Part shown: piece by piece, positions 26,852 to 38,748 of the stretch
How the letters are laid out: each line of letters opens with the position of its first letter
How positions within the stretch are numbered: position 1 is the stretch's first letter
Origin: Bacteroidales bacterium
GTDB lineage: Bacteria; Bacteroidota; Bacteroidia; Bacteroidales; Marinilabiliaceae
Length of the DNA: 64,000 nt
Reading direction: 5' to 3'
Assembly (NCBI GenBank): GCA_024401335.1
Contig: JAKSLH010000003.1
Location: 1-64,000, forward strand
Program-made: the position numbers and the translations under genes
Notes under the pieces: generated by a model
Databases searched by the model: none
Seen by the model: only the letters and a program-made list of their open reading frames with translations
What the model was told of the DNA's origin: nothing

Positions 26852-26952
26852 AAAGATAAACTAAAAAATCAATAAGCTTCAATCTTTTTTTTGGGAATAT
26901 TTTTAGCCAAATTTGCAACCGAAAAACGCTAAGACAGAAAAATTGCAATTAA

Positions 26953-28353
26953 ATGTCAGATTGTGTATCCATATGGAAACAGTGTCTCGAGATAATCGAG
27001 CAGAGTGAAAAAATCAGTATAGCCACATATAAGGCATGGTTTGTTCCTATTAAACCTGTCTCAATTGAGGGTACTTCCCTTACGTTAGAAGTTCCGACCA
27101 AAGATTTTGTAGATAAACTTGAGGGTGAATATTTTGATTTGTTTAGTGGTGCTATACGTGCTATCATCGGTCCTAATGCTGGATTAAAATATACATATCA
27201 TGTTATTAGTAGTTCACCAGAAGGTGTTGTGACTGAGCCTGGTAAGAAGCACAACGAACCTATGGGTGGTGGACCAATAATGGGTGTTGTCAATCCTTTT
27301 GCGATGGTTGGCTGCCGTCAATTAAACATAGATCCAGAGTTAAACAGTAATTTTACGTTTGATAATTATGTTATTGGCGATGGTAATAAGTTTGCATGTA
27401 GTGTTGCTATGGCTGTTGCAAAGTCGCCTGGTGAAAATGCATTCAATCCTTTGTTTGTTTTTGGAAACAGTGGTGTCGGTAAGACTCATCTTATACAGGC
27501 AATAGGTGCTGAAGTAAAGTCTAATGATCCAAATCGTAATGTAGTTTATCTTTCTGCTGATCGTTTTATGCGTCAGTACATGGAGGCAACGAAAAACAAT
27601 TCGATTAATGGCTTTTTGAATTTCTATCAGATGATAGATGTTCTTATTATTGATGATATTCAGGAGATTGCAGGAAAGCAGGGTACTGAAAATGTGTTTT
27701 TCCAGATATTTAACCATCTTCAACAGAATAAAAAGCAGATAGTTATTGCTGCGGATAAGAGCCCTGCTGAAATTGAAGGGATGGAAGGTCGCTTGCTTTC
27801 TAGATTTAAATCAGGCGTGAGTGTTGAGGTTAAAATGCCTGATTTTGATACCCGCGTGAAGATTATTAAGAGTAAGGTAGCCAAAGATGGTATATTGATA
27901 CCTGATGAGATTATTCGTTATGTTGCGACTAATGTTTCTGGTAGCGTAAGAGAACTTGAAGGTTCATTATATTCTTTGCTTGCTTTTGCAACTTTAACTC
28001 ATGAGGATATAACAATGGATGTTGCCCGTCAAGCTGTTGGCCATTTAGTTAAGAATGAGATTAAAGAGGTAAACGTTGATACTATTATTCAGGCTGTATG
28101 CAGACATTATAATATGGATGAGTCTGATATGCAGAAGGATACAAGAAAGAGGGAAATCGTTGTTGCTAGGCAGGTTGCAATGTATTTATGCAAGTCTCTT
28201 ACTCAAGCTAGTCTTTCGACCATAGGTATGAGATTGGGTAATAGAAATCATGCCACGGTTCTATATTCGTGCAAGACTGTCAAGGATATGATTGATACAG
28301 ATAAAGACTTCGAATCTCACATTAAGCAAATTGAAAATAGCATTAGAGGGTAG
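26953..28353 (+). CDS. dnaA: chromosomal replication initiator DnaA
   Basis: 466 aa. All four domains are present: helicase-interaction domain I (1-85), a short linker, AAA+ ATPase with Walker A FGNSGVGKTHL (near 174) and Walker B LIIDDIQ (near 236), and the HTH domain with signature GNRNHATVLYSC near the end. It binds the origin and unwinds it with ATP. It is transcribed alone. I found no cluster of TTATCCACA-like boxes in the 100 bases upstream, so this window gives no sign that the origin adjoins the gene. Confidence 0.97.
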   Translation: MSDCVSIWKQCLEIIEQSEKISIATYKAWFVPIKPVSIEGTSLTLEVPTKDFVDKLEGEYFDLFSGAIRAIIGPNAGLKYTYHVISSSPEGVVTEPGKKHNEPMGGGPIMGVVNPFAMVGCRQLNIDPELNSNFTFDNYVIGDGNKFACSVAMAVAKSPGENAFNPLFVFGNSGVGKTHLIQAIGAEVKSNDPNRNVVYLSADRFMRQYMEATKNNSINGFLNFYQMIDVLIIDDIQEIAGKQGTENVFFQIFNHLQQNKKQIVIAADKSPAEIEGMEGRLLSRFKSGVSVEVKMPDFDTRVKIIKSKVAKDGILIPDEIIRYVATNVSGSVRELEGSLYSLLAFATLTHEDITMDVARQAVGHLVKNEIKEVNVDTIIQAVCRHYNMDESDMQKDTRKREIVVARQVAMYLCKSLTQASLSTIGMRLGNRNHATVLYSCKTVKDMIDTDKDFESHIKQIENSIRG

Positions 28354-28381
28354 AAGAAAATACTTGATATTTATAATTAAA

Positions 28382-28418
28382 AAAGCCTCGTCAGATTATT
28401 ATGTCGGACGAGGCTTTG
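28382..28418. terminator. terminator between dnaA and the DUF4301 gene
   Basis: AAAGCCTCGTC/GACGAGGCTTT (28382-28392 with 28407-28417). It lies between two convergent genes. A-run before it and TTTG after it are compatible with use in both directions. Confidence 0.75.
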
Positions 28419-28440
28419 CTTATGTTTGGGGTAGTGTATG

Positions 28441-29934
28441 CTACTTAGGTTGGTGTTGTGGACGGAGAAGGTCAACAACTGTCTTAACAGGGTTGAATGT
28501 TTCGATAGGAACTTCAACGAAGAATGTTAACCAATTAGCCATCGCACCATTCCAAAGACCAGGAAGTTCCAATGCCTTTAAATCTTTGCCATTTAGACTC
28601 TTCGATGATATGAATCCGGCATTGTGGTCGATGAATTTTGTGAGGTCGAATTTTTTGCCGTTTCTGTCTGTTATACAGCAGAAGAGATCGACAGGGTTGA
28701 AGTGAGTGCTTTTCTTGAGAATATCAGCTTTGACAGGATTGTTTGTGTCAATCTGTGCGCTTTCAACAACCTGTAGTGTAGTTTGACCATCTGAGCCTTT
28801 AACCCAGAAAGGACCGCCACCAGGTTCACCTTCGTTTTTGACCATACCACAGACACGCAATGGACGATCAAGAGTCTGGCGAATGAAATCAGCCTTGTTC
28901 TGGTCTGCCATGGTGTCAAATCCTTGTGGATATACAACTTGAAGATTTGATTCCATAAATGATACGGCATCTTTTATTGCGCTGTAGTCTTTCTTGTCAA
29001 GTTTTGTAAGTATTTGGTCAACTTGGTGCTTCTTGTCGATTGCGTAGCCTGCAATCACTTTTTTATACAATGCTGTTGTTGGAAGAAGATGAGCCTGTGC
29101 AACATTATCAATGTTCTTAATGAATACCATGTCTGCATCAAGATCATTAAGGTTTTCGATAAGAGCACCATGTCCACCTGGACGGAATACGAGTTTGCCT
29201 TCTGAATCGCGGAATGGTTGGTTGTCTATTGTTGCAGCCAGTGTGTCAGTTGATGGTTTTTGGAATGAATAAGAGATGTTGATCTTCACTCCGTTCTCTT
29301 TCTCTATTCGTTCTTTAGTAGGGACAACTGCGCTCTTGAAAAGATCAAGATGCTGAGGGCTAACGGTGAAATGGAGATTTATAATGCCGTCAGAATTAGC
29401 ATAGTTAAGTCCTTCCATTATGTGCTCCTCGGCTGCTGTACGTGCACCTTCTGGATATGAGTGGAATTTGATGACACCCTTAGGTTTCTGTCCATAACCA
29501 AGACCTCTATCATCAAGCATAAGCTCAACAATGTCAGCTTTGTTCTTAGGGTTCTGTTTTTTGATGTCAGGAGCGAATGCAAAATTGTCAAATTGTCCAA
29601 AGAATTTGTCGTATGGATTCTGATTCTCTAATTCAGATTGTTTTGATGCATCTGAGTTTTTGAATTCAAACATACTTTTGAACATACGTGTTGCTGCACC
29701 AGATGCTGGAATGAATTTTATGACTCTTTTACCAGCTTTGATTTCTGCGTCGTATATTTCCGTGTATTTTTTGTTGTCTGCTTCGTTAGCGCACAAAATG
29801 CCATCTCCAATAGTTGCTGGACGTTGTATGTCGGCAAAGGGGAATCCAGTTTTAAATTGGGCTATGAATTGGTCAACTCGCTCTGGAGTGATACCTTTTT
29901 GTTTTAGCAGTTCTAAATCTTTAGGATCTAACAT
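28441..29934 (-). CDS. DUF4301 family protein
   Basis: 497 aa, cytosolic, no signal or membrane segment. The segment IKFIPASGAATRMFKSMF near residue 75 and RPGGHGALIENLNDLDADMVFIKNIDN near 255 are conserved in this Bacteroidetes family. The Gly-rich GHGAL and D-N patterns recall nucleotide-sugar pyrophosphorylases, but no activity is established to my knowledge. It is convergent with dnaA and divergent from dnaX. Confidence 0.85.
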   Translation of the reverse strand: MLDPKDLELLKQKGITPERVDQFIAQFKTGFPFADIQRPATIGDGILCANEADNKKYTEIYDAEIKAGKRVIKFIPASGAATRMFKSMFEFKNSDASKQSELENQNPYDKFFGQFDNFAFAPDIKKQNPKNKADIVELMLDDRGLGYGQKPKGVIKFHSYPEGARTAAEEHIMEGLNYANSDGIINLHFTVSPQHLDLFKSAVVPTKERIEKENGVKINISYSFQKPSTDTLAATIDNQPFRDSEGKLVFRPGGHGALIENLNDLDADMVFIKNIDNVAQAHLLPTTALYKKVIAGYAIDKKHQVDQILTKLDKKDYSAIKDAVSFMESNLQVVYPQGFDTMADQNKADFIRQTLDRPLRVCGMVKNEGEPGGGPFWVKGSDGQTTLQVVESAQIDTNNPVKADILKKSTHFNPVDLFCCITDRNGKKFDLTKFIDHNAGFISSKSLNGKDLKALELPGLWNGAMANWLTFFVEVPIETFNPVKTVVDLLRPQHQPK

Positions 29935-30061
29935 ATTATATTTGTTTTTGTTGTTTATCGATATGTTAAAGTTAGTAAAAAAATATATATGTGGCTCCTT
30001 TGACGCTTATTTTTTTTATTTGTTTTTTTTCTATAACTTCGCAATTGTAAAGGAAAACACT

Positions 30062-31815
30062 ATGGAGGAATATATTGTTTCTGCACGCAAGTATAGACCA
30101 GCAACATTTGATTCTGTTGTGGGGCAGAGTAGTATTACTACTACATTGAAAAATGCTGTCAAAAACGGTCGTCTTGCTCATGCTTATCTTTTTTGTGGTC
30201 CTCGTGGTGTTGGAAAGACAACATGTGCAAGAATCTTTGCTAAAACAATCAATTGTTCAAACTTATCTGATAGCCAGGAAGTCTGCAATAATTGTGAATC
30301 TTGTCAAGCTTTCAATGAGAATCGTTCCTTTAATATTCATGAACTTGATGCTGCATCAAACAATTCTGTTGATGATATACGTCAGTTGATTGATAAGGTA
30401 CATGTTCCACCTCAAGTTGGAAGATATTCAGTCTTTATCATCGACGAGGTTCATATGTTGTCTGCTGCTGCTTTTAATGCATTCCTTAAGACTCTTGAAG
30501 AGCCACCTTCTTATGCTATTTTTATTCTTGCAACAACTGAAAAGCATAAGATACTTCCTACTATTATTTCTCGTTGTCAGGTTTTCGATTTTAATAGAAT
30601 TACAGTATCAGATGTTGTTAAACAACTTCAATATGTTGCTCAAAGCGAAGGAGTTTCAGCAGAAGAAGACGGTTTGACTGTGATAGGGCAGAAAGCTGAT
30701 GGCGCTATGCGTGATGCATTGTCTATTTTCGACCAAATTGTTGCTTTTTCAGGCAAGAACATTACATATAAAAACGTAGTCGATAATCTAAATGTATTAG
30801 ATTTTGATGTTTTCTTTAATGTTACTGATGCGATAAATGATCATGACTATCTTAAGTGTATGATGATTTTTGATGGTGTAGTTAGAAATGGTTTTGATTC
30901 ACTTAATTTCCTAAGTGGAATGACTCACCATCTTCGTAATCTCCTTGTAGCACGTGACGCGCAAAGTATTTCTTTACTTGATGTGAGCGAGAAGACTGCT
31001 GAAAGATATGTTAATCAAGCATCAGCTATGTTGCCTGCTGATATCATCTCTATCATTGAGATAATGTCCAATTATGAATTGAATTATAAGATCGCTCGTG
31101 ATAAGAGACAACATGTAGAGTTCGCCTTGCTCAAGGCATGTACTTATAACGACCAAAAAAAAAAGTAGTTACGCAACTTAATGCGTATATTCAATATCTG
31201 GCATCATCGCAACCTCAAGTGCCTCAGCCGGTTACGCGTCCTATAGCAGAAAATGCGCAGCAATCAACAGTTAAAGCTACATCTATAAATTATGGATCTG
31301 TAGATAAGATTGCTGCTGTTTCAAATGCAGGAATGTCTGTTGCTGATATGTTAAAGAGGATTTCGACAGATAGAACATCTCCTTCATCAGTAAAAACAGA
31401 TAAAGTTGAGACTATAGAGACTGTCTATGGTAAGCAGCCAGAAATTGCCGATCCTAAAAGGATAATTGAGCTATGGCAGAGATTTGCTCGTAGTATAGAG
31501 CAGAATGACACCCATCTTTATACACTCATGCAGCGACTTCCTCGAGTTGAGGGGAATGTTATTTGTGCAACTGTAAATAGTAAGTTACAGGAGAGTAAGC
31601 TTCTTGAAAGTCTTGAGCTTATTGACTTTATACGAATGGAAACTGGTGTCAAATCATTGTCCATTCGTGTCGAGGTTGAAGAGGTTGAAGAAACGTCAGA
31701 GGTAAGCGATGTGAAAATTGCTTATACATCTAAAGAGAAACTCGCTATGTTAATTGAGAAAAACCCAGATATTGATGATCTGGTTAAAGAGTTTTCTTTA
31801 GATGTTGATTTCTAG
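30062..31815 (+). CDS. dnaX: DNA polymerase III gamma/tau subunit, with probable -1 programmed frameshift
   Basis: Zero-frame product: 368 aa, stopping at TAG 31166-31168. With a -1 shift at the A10 run: 584 aa, ending at 31815. The clamp-loader ATPase is complete: Walker A CGPRGVGKTT (near 45), a four-Cys zinc module (C-x8-C-x2-C-x2-C near 63-78), Walker B FIIDEVHML and sensor SRCQ. Domain III runs to the frameshift. The -1 frame continues through a Pro/Gln linker into a conserved C-terminal domain (IIELWQRFARSIE ... EKNPDIDDLVKEFSLD) found in Bacteroidetes DnaX. The ATG at 30062 begins MEEYIVSARKYRP; the open frame upstream to 29660 is antisense to the DUF4301 gene and is not coding. The gene ends in an overlapping convergent stop (CTAG). 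Confidence 0.93.
31155..31187 (+). promoter_or_regulatory. dnaX recoding site: A10 slippery run plus stem-loop
   Basis: Ten A (31155-31164) then G: zero-frame codons are CAA AAA AAA AAG TAG, so the heptamer A AAA AAG (31159-31165) is in the right phase and is followed at once by the stop. Four bases later a hairpin TACGCA-ACTTAA-TGCGTA (31170-31187) follows. The layout resembles the E. coli dnaX site, though here the -1 frame makes the long product. A run of ten A could also give transcriptional slippage. Confidence 0.75.
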
Positions 31816-33176
31816 TTTTTGACGCTTATGAAATGTGTTTTGTTTGCTTGGATGTCGAACGATATCACATCTCCATTAGGTAGTTTCAAGGAATGATTAC
31901 CTTCGTCTAATTCCATGTCAATTATCTTCACCTGAGCAGGTAAGGTTTGCCAATTACGTGTGTCAGCCTTTTCTGTGATTGATTGCGTAATTGCTATTGC
32001 CAATCCTACATATTCGTTCTTTTTAGATACAGTCTTGCTTACGGCTTGTTTTACGCCAGCTCTTACAAGTGCAACACCCAGTTCTTTCCAATATCTGTCT
32101 TTTAAACTTTGAGATGCTATTCTATTGATGTTTTCTACAGTAACAGCCATTTGGGTTTTGCCATCAATTTGATAAACTAATGGTGTTATTCTAGATGGAC
32201 GTTCTTCGTATTTTGGAAGTGCTATGGTAAGTGTGTTTATGTCTTTCAGACTTTGGTTGTCTGATGGACTTATTGGGAAAAATATAGGAACAGTAATCGA
32301 GCCGTCTTCGCTGGTAAATGATAATGAGGCAGAACTTCCCGATTTTAAAAATGTAATGAGATTCTCTTTTTTTATCGGACTATTCCCGTCTTCAATGAAA
32401 ACAATTAGATGTCCTTTGTCTTTGTGCACTTCTCCCGAAACATGGTATTTGTTCTCTATTTTTTTTGCTTCCTGTGTGAATCCTGTCTTGTATGCAGTTC
32501 GTGCGGTTGCTATTTTTAATGCATTAGGTGTTTCTGTGCCATATAGTGTCATATAATCCCCTTCGTATACGTCCAATGCATTTTTATATGCAATGTATGC
32601 ATTATTGTTGTCGCCTGTAGTCTCGTATAGAATGCCCATTATATAATGTCCAAAGGCATCGTGCGTATAATGCTTCCCATTGTCTTTTTTATAGTCATCA
32701 AGCTTCTGGAGTGTCTCGTTCATCTTTCTGCATTCAACCATTGCGTCCTCGTAGTTGTCTATGGATATATAGTTGATTGCCTGATAATAATGAAGCATTA
32801 TTTGCTCAAATGTCTCCGGACGATAGTCTGTTTTCATGGAGTTCGCAACAGCTGTAAACAGAACGTCCGTTGCTGATGGCCCATTATGTGTTGATATATA
32901 TTGGTCTGCCAGGTTAAAGTACTTTATTGATGTCTCATAGTCACCCATCAGTTGCGAAAGCGTGGCATGATTAAGATAGTAAAGTACCTGGTTTCTCTTT
33001 TTCTTCTTAAGGAGTTTTGTGTTGTCTAATTTGCTTAGTGCAAGGTCGTAGTTTCTGAGTTCATATTGTTCGTTAAAAGAATATGTGGAGGCATAAAATG
33101 TACTTTGACATCCGGTTGTGAATGCCATAAATACTAAGGAAGATAAAAAGATTAGAATTCTATGATTTGAGTTCAT
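31812..33176 (-). CDS. COG3014-like TPR lipoprotein
   Basis: 454 aa from the ATG at 33176; the frame opens at 33206 but MNSNHRILIFLSS begins the signal sequence. The lipobox FTTGC near residue 23 indicates a lipoprotein. TPR-like helical repeats cover about 35-230, followed by a beta-rich part (about 240-450). It matches the uncharacterised COG3014 type commonly encoded beside LpoB-like lipoproteins, as here (54-base gap). The two probably act together at the envelope, perhaps on peptidoglycan synthesis; this is inference. Its stop shares CTAG with the dnaX stop. Confidence 0.78.
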   Translation of the reverse strand: MNSNHRILIFLSSLVFMAFTTGCQSTFYASTYSFNEQYELRNYDLALSKLDNTKLLKKKKRNQVLYYLNHATLSQLMGDYETSIKYFNLADQYISTHNGPSATDVLFTAVANSMKTDYRPETFEQIMLHYYQAINYISIDNYEDAMVECRKMNETLQKLDDYKKDNGKHYTHDAFGHYIMGILYETTGDNNNAYIAYKNALDVYEGDYMTLYGTETPNALKIATARTAYKTGFTQEAKKIENKYHVSGEVHKDKGHLIVFIEDGNSPIKKENLITFLKSGSSASLSFTSEDGSITVPIFFPISPSDNQSLKDINTLTIALPKYEERPSRITPLVYQIDGKTQMAVTVENINRIASQSLKDRYWKELGVALVRAGVKQAVSKTVSKKNEYVGLAIAITQSITEKADTRNWQTLPAQVKIIDMELDEGNHSLKLPNGDVISFDIQANKTHFISVKN

Positions 33177-33229
33177 GTTTGTATTAAAGGGTAGAGACAT
33201 GGACATGATCCATGCCTCTACATACGTTA

Positions 33230-33823
33230 TTAGTTCTTGATGTATTTCTTGATTTTCTTGTCACCAATCCATACAACCTCGTTACTCTCGAGATCTGACA
33301 ATTCAAGACTTGTTTGGTAATATGTCACCTTTTCCTTCTTATATGCGTCTGTGATGGATGTGATATCACCCTGAAGCATGTAGTCGGCGCCAAGTTCCTT
33401 GCCCCATTGTTTTGCTGTCTCTACAGAAGAGTAGTTCTGCTGTGACGCACGTTCCTGACGGAGTGCCTCACGCTTTGCGTCGGCTTGAACAAGACGAACC
33501 TTTCCTGAGTTGATGAATGCTTTTTCTACATCCTTGATAAATGTTGATGCATCAATGTGCTCGCTAGTCTTGTTATACACAAGTCCTACAATTACAACAG
33601 GTTTCTTGTTGGCGTGAGTTCTGTTGTACTCGCTGATCCATGGGCCTTTTAGTATCTGATCCACCATAGCCTCAGCTACCATGCGGCTGTCAGTGTCGTT
33701 CCAGTTACCACTTAGGTCAATAGTTTCATCTACGCTTACACGTTCAATCTTATGTGAACACGATGGTGCTGTTACCATCAATGCTGCAGCGAAGGCAGCC
33801 ATTGCAATTTTCTGTAGTTTCAT
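33230..33823 (-). CDS. LpoB-like penicillin-binding-protein activator lipoprotein
   Basis: 197 aa. A signal sequence ends at APSC (residue 22), a tolerated but non-canonical lipobox. The body matches the LpoB/YcfM family: SGNWNDTDSRMVAEAMVDQILKGPW, VVGLVYNKTSEHID, and GADYMLQGDITSI. In E. coli LpoB is an outer-membrane lipoprotein that activates PBP1B; the partner here is unknown. It is followed by the COG3014-like gene. Confidence 0.87.
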   Translation of the reverse strand: MKLQKIAMAAFAAALMVTAPSCSHKIERVSVDETIDLSGNWNDTDSRMVAEAMVDQILKGPWISEYNRTHANKKPVVIVGLVYNKTSEHIDASTFIKDVEKAFINSGKVRLVQADAKREALRQERASQQNYSSVETAKQWGKELGADYMLQGDITSITDAYKKEKVTYYQTSLELSDLESNEVVWIGDKKIKKYIKN

Positions 33824-33859
33824 ATTAATGGATATTATTTTGTTTTCTATTTATTCTTT

Positions 33860-34414
33860 TCAAGAAAAAAACATCTTTAGATATTTAATAATTTCTTTGT
33901 TCGTGTCGCTTGTTGTTCGACAGTCTGCGTTAATGATGAAGTTCATATTCCCGTTGTCCGTCGATTTGTTGCCTATTCGTAAAGCAGCTCTTATATATTG
34001 GAATATATATGGCACATACTTTTTCTTGCCTTTAGCAATCATTATTGCCATGTCATAGTCGGCCTTTAGATATTGTTTAAGGCTGTTGCTCTTTATCTTG
34101 TAAAAGACATTGAAGTCTTCGTCTGTGAAATATTCAGCAATATCTTGATTGCTAACGAAGTTGTTTGCGTCTGGTCTCACTTTTTTGTCGTAATAGCTTA
34201 TCATGAGTACCTTAGCGCTAGGGCATATTTTTTTGAGTTCAATGCGGAGATTGGTTATTGCAGTTTCGGTCTCTTCTGGTGTGACATCGCTTATAATGAC
34301 AATGTCTCTAACTGTCATCAAGTCTTTCCATACCCTTTGTGTAGGTTTGACTGATTTCAGCTCGTTGAGGCTGTTGCCTATTTTTTGTAATAACTTATCT
34401 GCAAATTCAAACAT
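33860..34414 (-). CDS. conserved Bacteroidales hypothetical (DUF6913-like)
   Basis: 184 aa, cytosolic. It contains VRDIVIISDVTPEET, a YYDKKVRP segment, and KADYDMAIMIAKGKK followed by NFIINA, reading as an alpha/beta fold. I recall a Bacteroidetes family of this kind (DUF6913) near ligA, but no function. It lies 3 bases after ligA on the same strand, so it is cotranscribed with ligA. Confidence 0.7.
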   Translation of the reverse strand: MFEFADKLLQKIGNSLNELKSVKPTQRVWKDLMTVRDIVIISDVTPEETETAITNLRIELKKICPSAKVLMISYYDKKVRPDANNFVSNQDIAEYFTDEDFNVFYKIKSNSLKQYLKADYDMAIMIAKGKKKYVPYIFQYIRAALRIGNKSTDNGNMNFIINADCRTTSDTNKEIIKYLKMFFS

Positions 34415-34417
34415 GTC

Positions 34418-36424
<2,007 letters not shown>

Positions 36425-36443
36425 TTATTGTTGCTGTTGGCTT

Positions 36444-37187
36444 TTATTCGTTCCAGTATCTCCATGCTCCTTCTGCCTGAAGATGTAACATTTCAAGTCC
36501 GTTTTTAACTGTCGCTCCTTGAGCCTTGGCTTTTTTCAGAAATAGTGTCTCCTCAGGGTTGTATACGAGGTCAAATGCCAAGTGTTCTGGAGTTATCATG
36601 TCGTATGGTATGTCAGGACATGTGTCAATGTTGGGGAATGTTCCAAGTGGTGAACAATTGACAATCACTTTGTATTCATCCATAACCGACTTGTCTAGGT
36701 CTGCGTATGTCAATTGACCTTCCTTTGCAGTCCTCGATACAAAAACGAATTCTATGCCAAGCTTTTTGAGCATAGTCTTTACTGCCTTTGATGCTCCTCC
36801 TGTACCAAGTATTAAAGCCTTTTTGTGAATGTCAGGTTTGAGAAGTGGTTTTATGGAATTATAGAATCCGTATATGTCACTATTAAACCCCTTAAGATAA
36901 CGTTTTCCATCCTTCATGCTTATGCGAACAACGTTCACGGCTCCAACTTCAGCAGCATCTGCATCGAGTTCGTCAAGATACGGAATAATCTGTTGCTTAT
37001 ATGGGATTGTTACATTAAATCCCTTGAGATCTTGTGTGCGTTCAATTAAATCGACTACATCCTCAATCTTCTCAAGAGGGTAGAGGTTGTACTCTGCTGT
37101 AATGCTCTCCTTTGCAAATTTCTCTGTGAAATATCTTTGAGAGAATGAATGCACTAATGGCATGCCTATGAGCCCGTATCGTTTCAT
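36444..37187 (-). CDS. aroE: shikimate dehydrogenase
   Basis: 247 aa. It reduces 3-dehydroshikimate to shikimate with NADPH in aromatic amino acid synthesis. N-terminal GLIGMPLVHSFSQRYF binds shikimate (the two Ser of the S-x-S site are HSFS). The catalytic region NVTIPYKQ near residue 60 has the key Lys. The Rossmann loop is LGTGGASKAV near residue 128. The start overlaps the upstream TPR stop by 4 bases. Confidence 0.94.
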   Translation of the reverse strand: MKRYGLIGMPLVHSFSQRYFTEKFAKESITAEYNLYPLEKIEDVVDLIERTQDLKGFNVTIPYKQQIIPYLDELDADAAEVGAVNVVRISMKDGKRYLKGFNSDIYGFYNSIKPLLKPDIHKKALILGTGGASKAVKTMLKKLGIEFVFVSRTAKEGQLTYADLDKSVMDEYKVIVNCSPLGTFPNIDTCPDIPYDMITPEHLAFDLVYNPEETLFLKKAKAQGATVKNGLEMLHLQAEGAWRYWNE

Positions 37188-38611
37188 AAGGTAGGATCTG
37201 TAATTATTATGTTGTGTTGTAATAACATGCTTGCTATGTCTTCGTCCTTAAGCATACTTCTTAAGTCTTCGTCTTCAGCCGCGTTATATATTGTTTGATT
37301 GTCCTTTTGGGCAATCTTATCCAGGATTTTTATTACTGTTTCTTTGGATTGTCCAAATTTGTATATTACATATGCTTGTATGAATCGGAACGCTTGTTTG
37401 GTCCCGTATTTCTTCCCATTCTTTTCAATGAAAGTGAATGCAGAATCATCACCGTTTTGGTCAACATATAGCTTTAGCGCTTCATGCCATGCAAGGATCA
37501 CTTCCGGATCTTTCTTCAATCCTTCCATCAGTTCGTCTAGTGCCTTGCTTTTTTGTGAAGTACTATAGTAGGCCTGTGCTTTAGCAAAATTTAGATCCGA
37601 ATTGTCAGGTTCCATCTCTATAGCCTTGCTAAGCCATTCTATAGCTGTCGTGTTCATGTCTGTCTCGATGCAGCATAATGCATATCCATACATGATGTCT
37701 ACTCTGTCTGGCTGCATTTCGAGAGCCTTGTGATAAAAACGTCTGGCAAGTTCCATGTTGCCCATCTCCCACCAGCATTCACCGATGTTTTGGTATACTG
37801 GATATAAATGATCTGGGTCGCATAATACTGCATAATCGGTATAGCAATTTATGGCTTCCTCATACCTGGCAAGTGTTACATATGTGTTACCCATGTTGAA
37901 ATACGGATCGGCATATTCTGGATTGATGGTTACCGCTGTGTCATATGCCATCAATGCTTTGTCATACTCGTCAACATTGTTGTATAGTATGCCAAGATTA
38001 TACCATGCCGTTTCATAGAATGGTTTCTTGTCAAGTAATTCTTCATAAAGAAGGGCGCTCTTTTCTCTTTGCCCTACTTTTTCCAGAGCGTATGCTGTCT
38101 CAAACATACATTCAGGATCATCAGGATGTGATTTCTGAAAATGCTTGAGGAATTTTATTGCTTCCTTGTGATAACCGAACTGGTTGAGGTTCAATCCTAT
38201 TTCAAAGTCAAGTCCAAGCTCGTCGTTGTCAAGCTCTACTGCCTTGTTGAAGTAGTTAAGAGCTACTCTAACTTTGTGCTGCTTGAGGTTAAACCAACCA
38301 CATATTATGTTGAAATCTGGATTTTCCGATTGTGTTTGCTGTAATGTGTCTATAGACAATACCGCCTCTTTCATGCGATCTGTGTCTATTAGCATCTTTG
38401 TGCGTATGATCTGAATATCCGCAGAGTCTGGATGCAACGACATGCCGTATGACGTCATTATGTCAACGTCATCAAATCTTTGGCAGTTATATAAATATTC
38501 ACATGCGTCAACAATTTCTTCGCTGTCGATATAAGGGCCCTTGCCTGAAGCTACATCTTCAAGCATCTGCTCTATATTTTGAACGTTTATATTGTCTTCT
38601 TCCATTGGGTC
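37184..38611 (-). CDS. tetratricopeptide repeat protein
   Basis: About 475 aa from the ATG at 38611. The frame opens at 38668; the extra residues (LIIFALYSAC) are hydrophobic and could be a weak lipoprotein signal, so the start is uncertain. At least nine TPR units are visible, the clearest being AWYNLGILYNNVDEYDKALMAY and the following two (about residues 215-310). TPR proteins are binding scaffolds; no enzymatic domain is seen. It heads the minus-strand run aroE-ligA-DUF6913-lpoB-COG3014 and is divergent from porQ. Confidence 0.85.
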   Translation of the reverse strand, partial: DPMEEDNINVQNIEQMLEDVASGKGPYIDSEEIVDACEYLYNCQRFDDVDIMTSYGMSLHPDSADIQIIRTKMLIDTDRMKEAVLSIDTLQQTQSENPDFNIICGWFNLKQHKVRVALNYFNKAVELDNDELGLDFEIGLNLNQFGYHKEAIKFLKHFQKSHPDDPECMFETAYALEKVGQREKSALLYEELLDKKPFYETAWYNLGILYNNVDEYDKALMAYDTAVTINPEYADPYFNMGNTYVTLARYEEAINCYTDYAVLCDPDHLYPVYQNIGECWWEMGNMELARRFYHKALEMQPDRVDIMYGYALCCIETDMNTTAIEWLSKAIEMEPDNSDLNFAKAQAYYSTSQKSKALDELMEGLKKDPEVILAWHEALKLYVDQNGDDSAFTFIEKNGKKYGTKQAFRFIQAYVIYKFGQSKETVIKILDKIAQKDNQTIYNAAEDEDLRSMLKDEDIASMLLQHNIIITDPTL

Positions 38612-38723
38612 CATCATGCAGGCACTATATAATGCAAATATAATCAAATAAAACGATTTTTCTTCCATTGATTAGTAATATCTACTTTTTTTGCTGACAA
38701 TGCTAAAACTCGCCTAAAACAAC

Positions 38724-38731
38724 TATATTTG
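38724..38731 (+). promoter_or_regulatory. -7 promoter element for porQ
   Basis: TATATTTG, exact consensus, 17 bases before the porQ ATG, implying a leader of about 10 bases. Confidence 0.6.
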
Positions 38732-38748
38732 CATAGTTTTGATACGTT

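Noticed and set aside
26852..26952. Replication origin next to dnaA
   Set aside because: No cluster of DnaA boxes or AT-rich iterons is visible, and the sampled strand bias changes in the direction opposite to an origin.
29660..30061. Upstream extension of the dnaX open frame
   Set aside because: It is antisense to the DUF4301 gene and precedes a typical DnaX start; it is a chance open frame.
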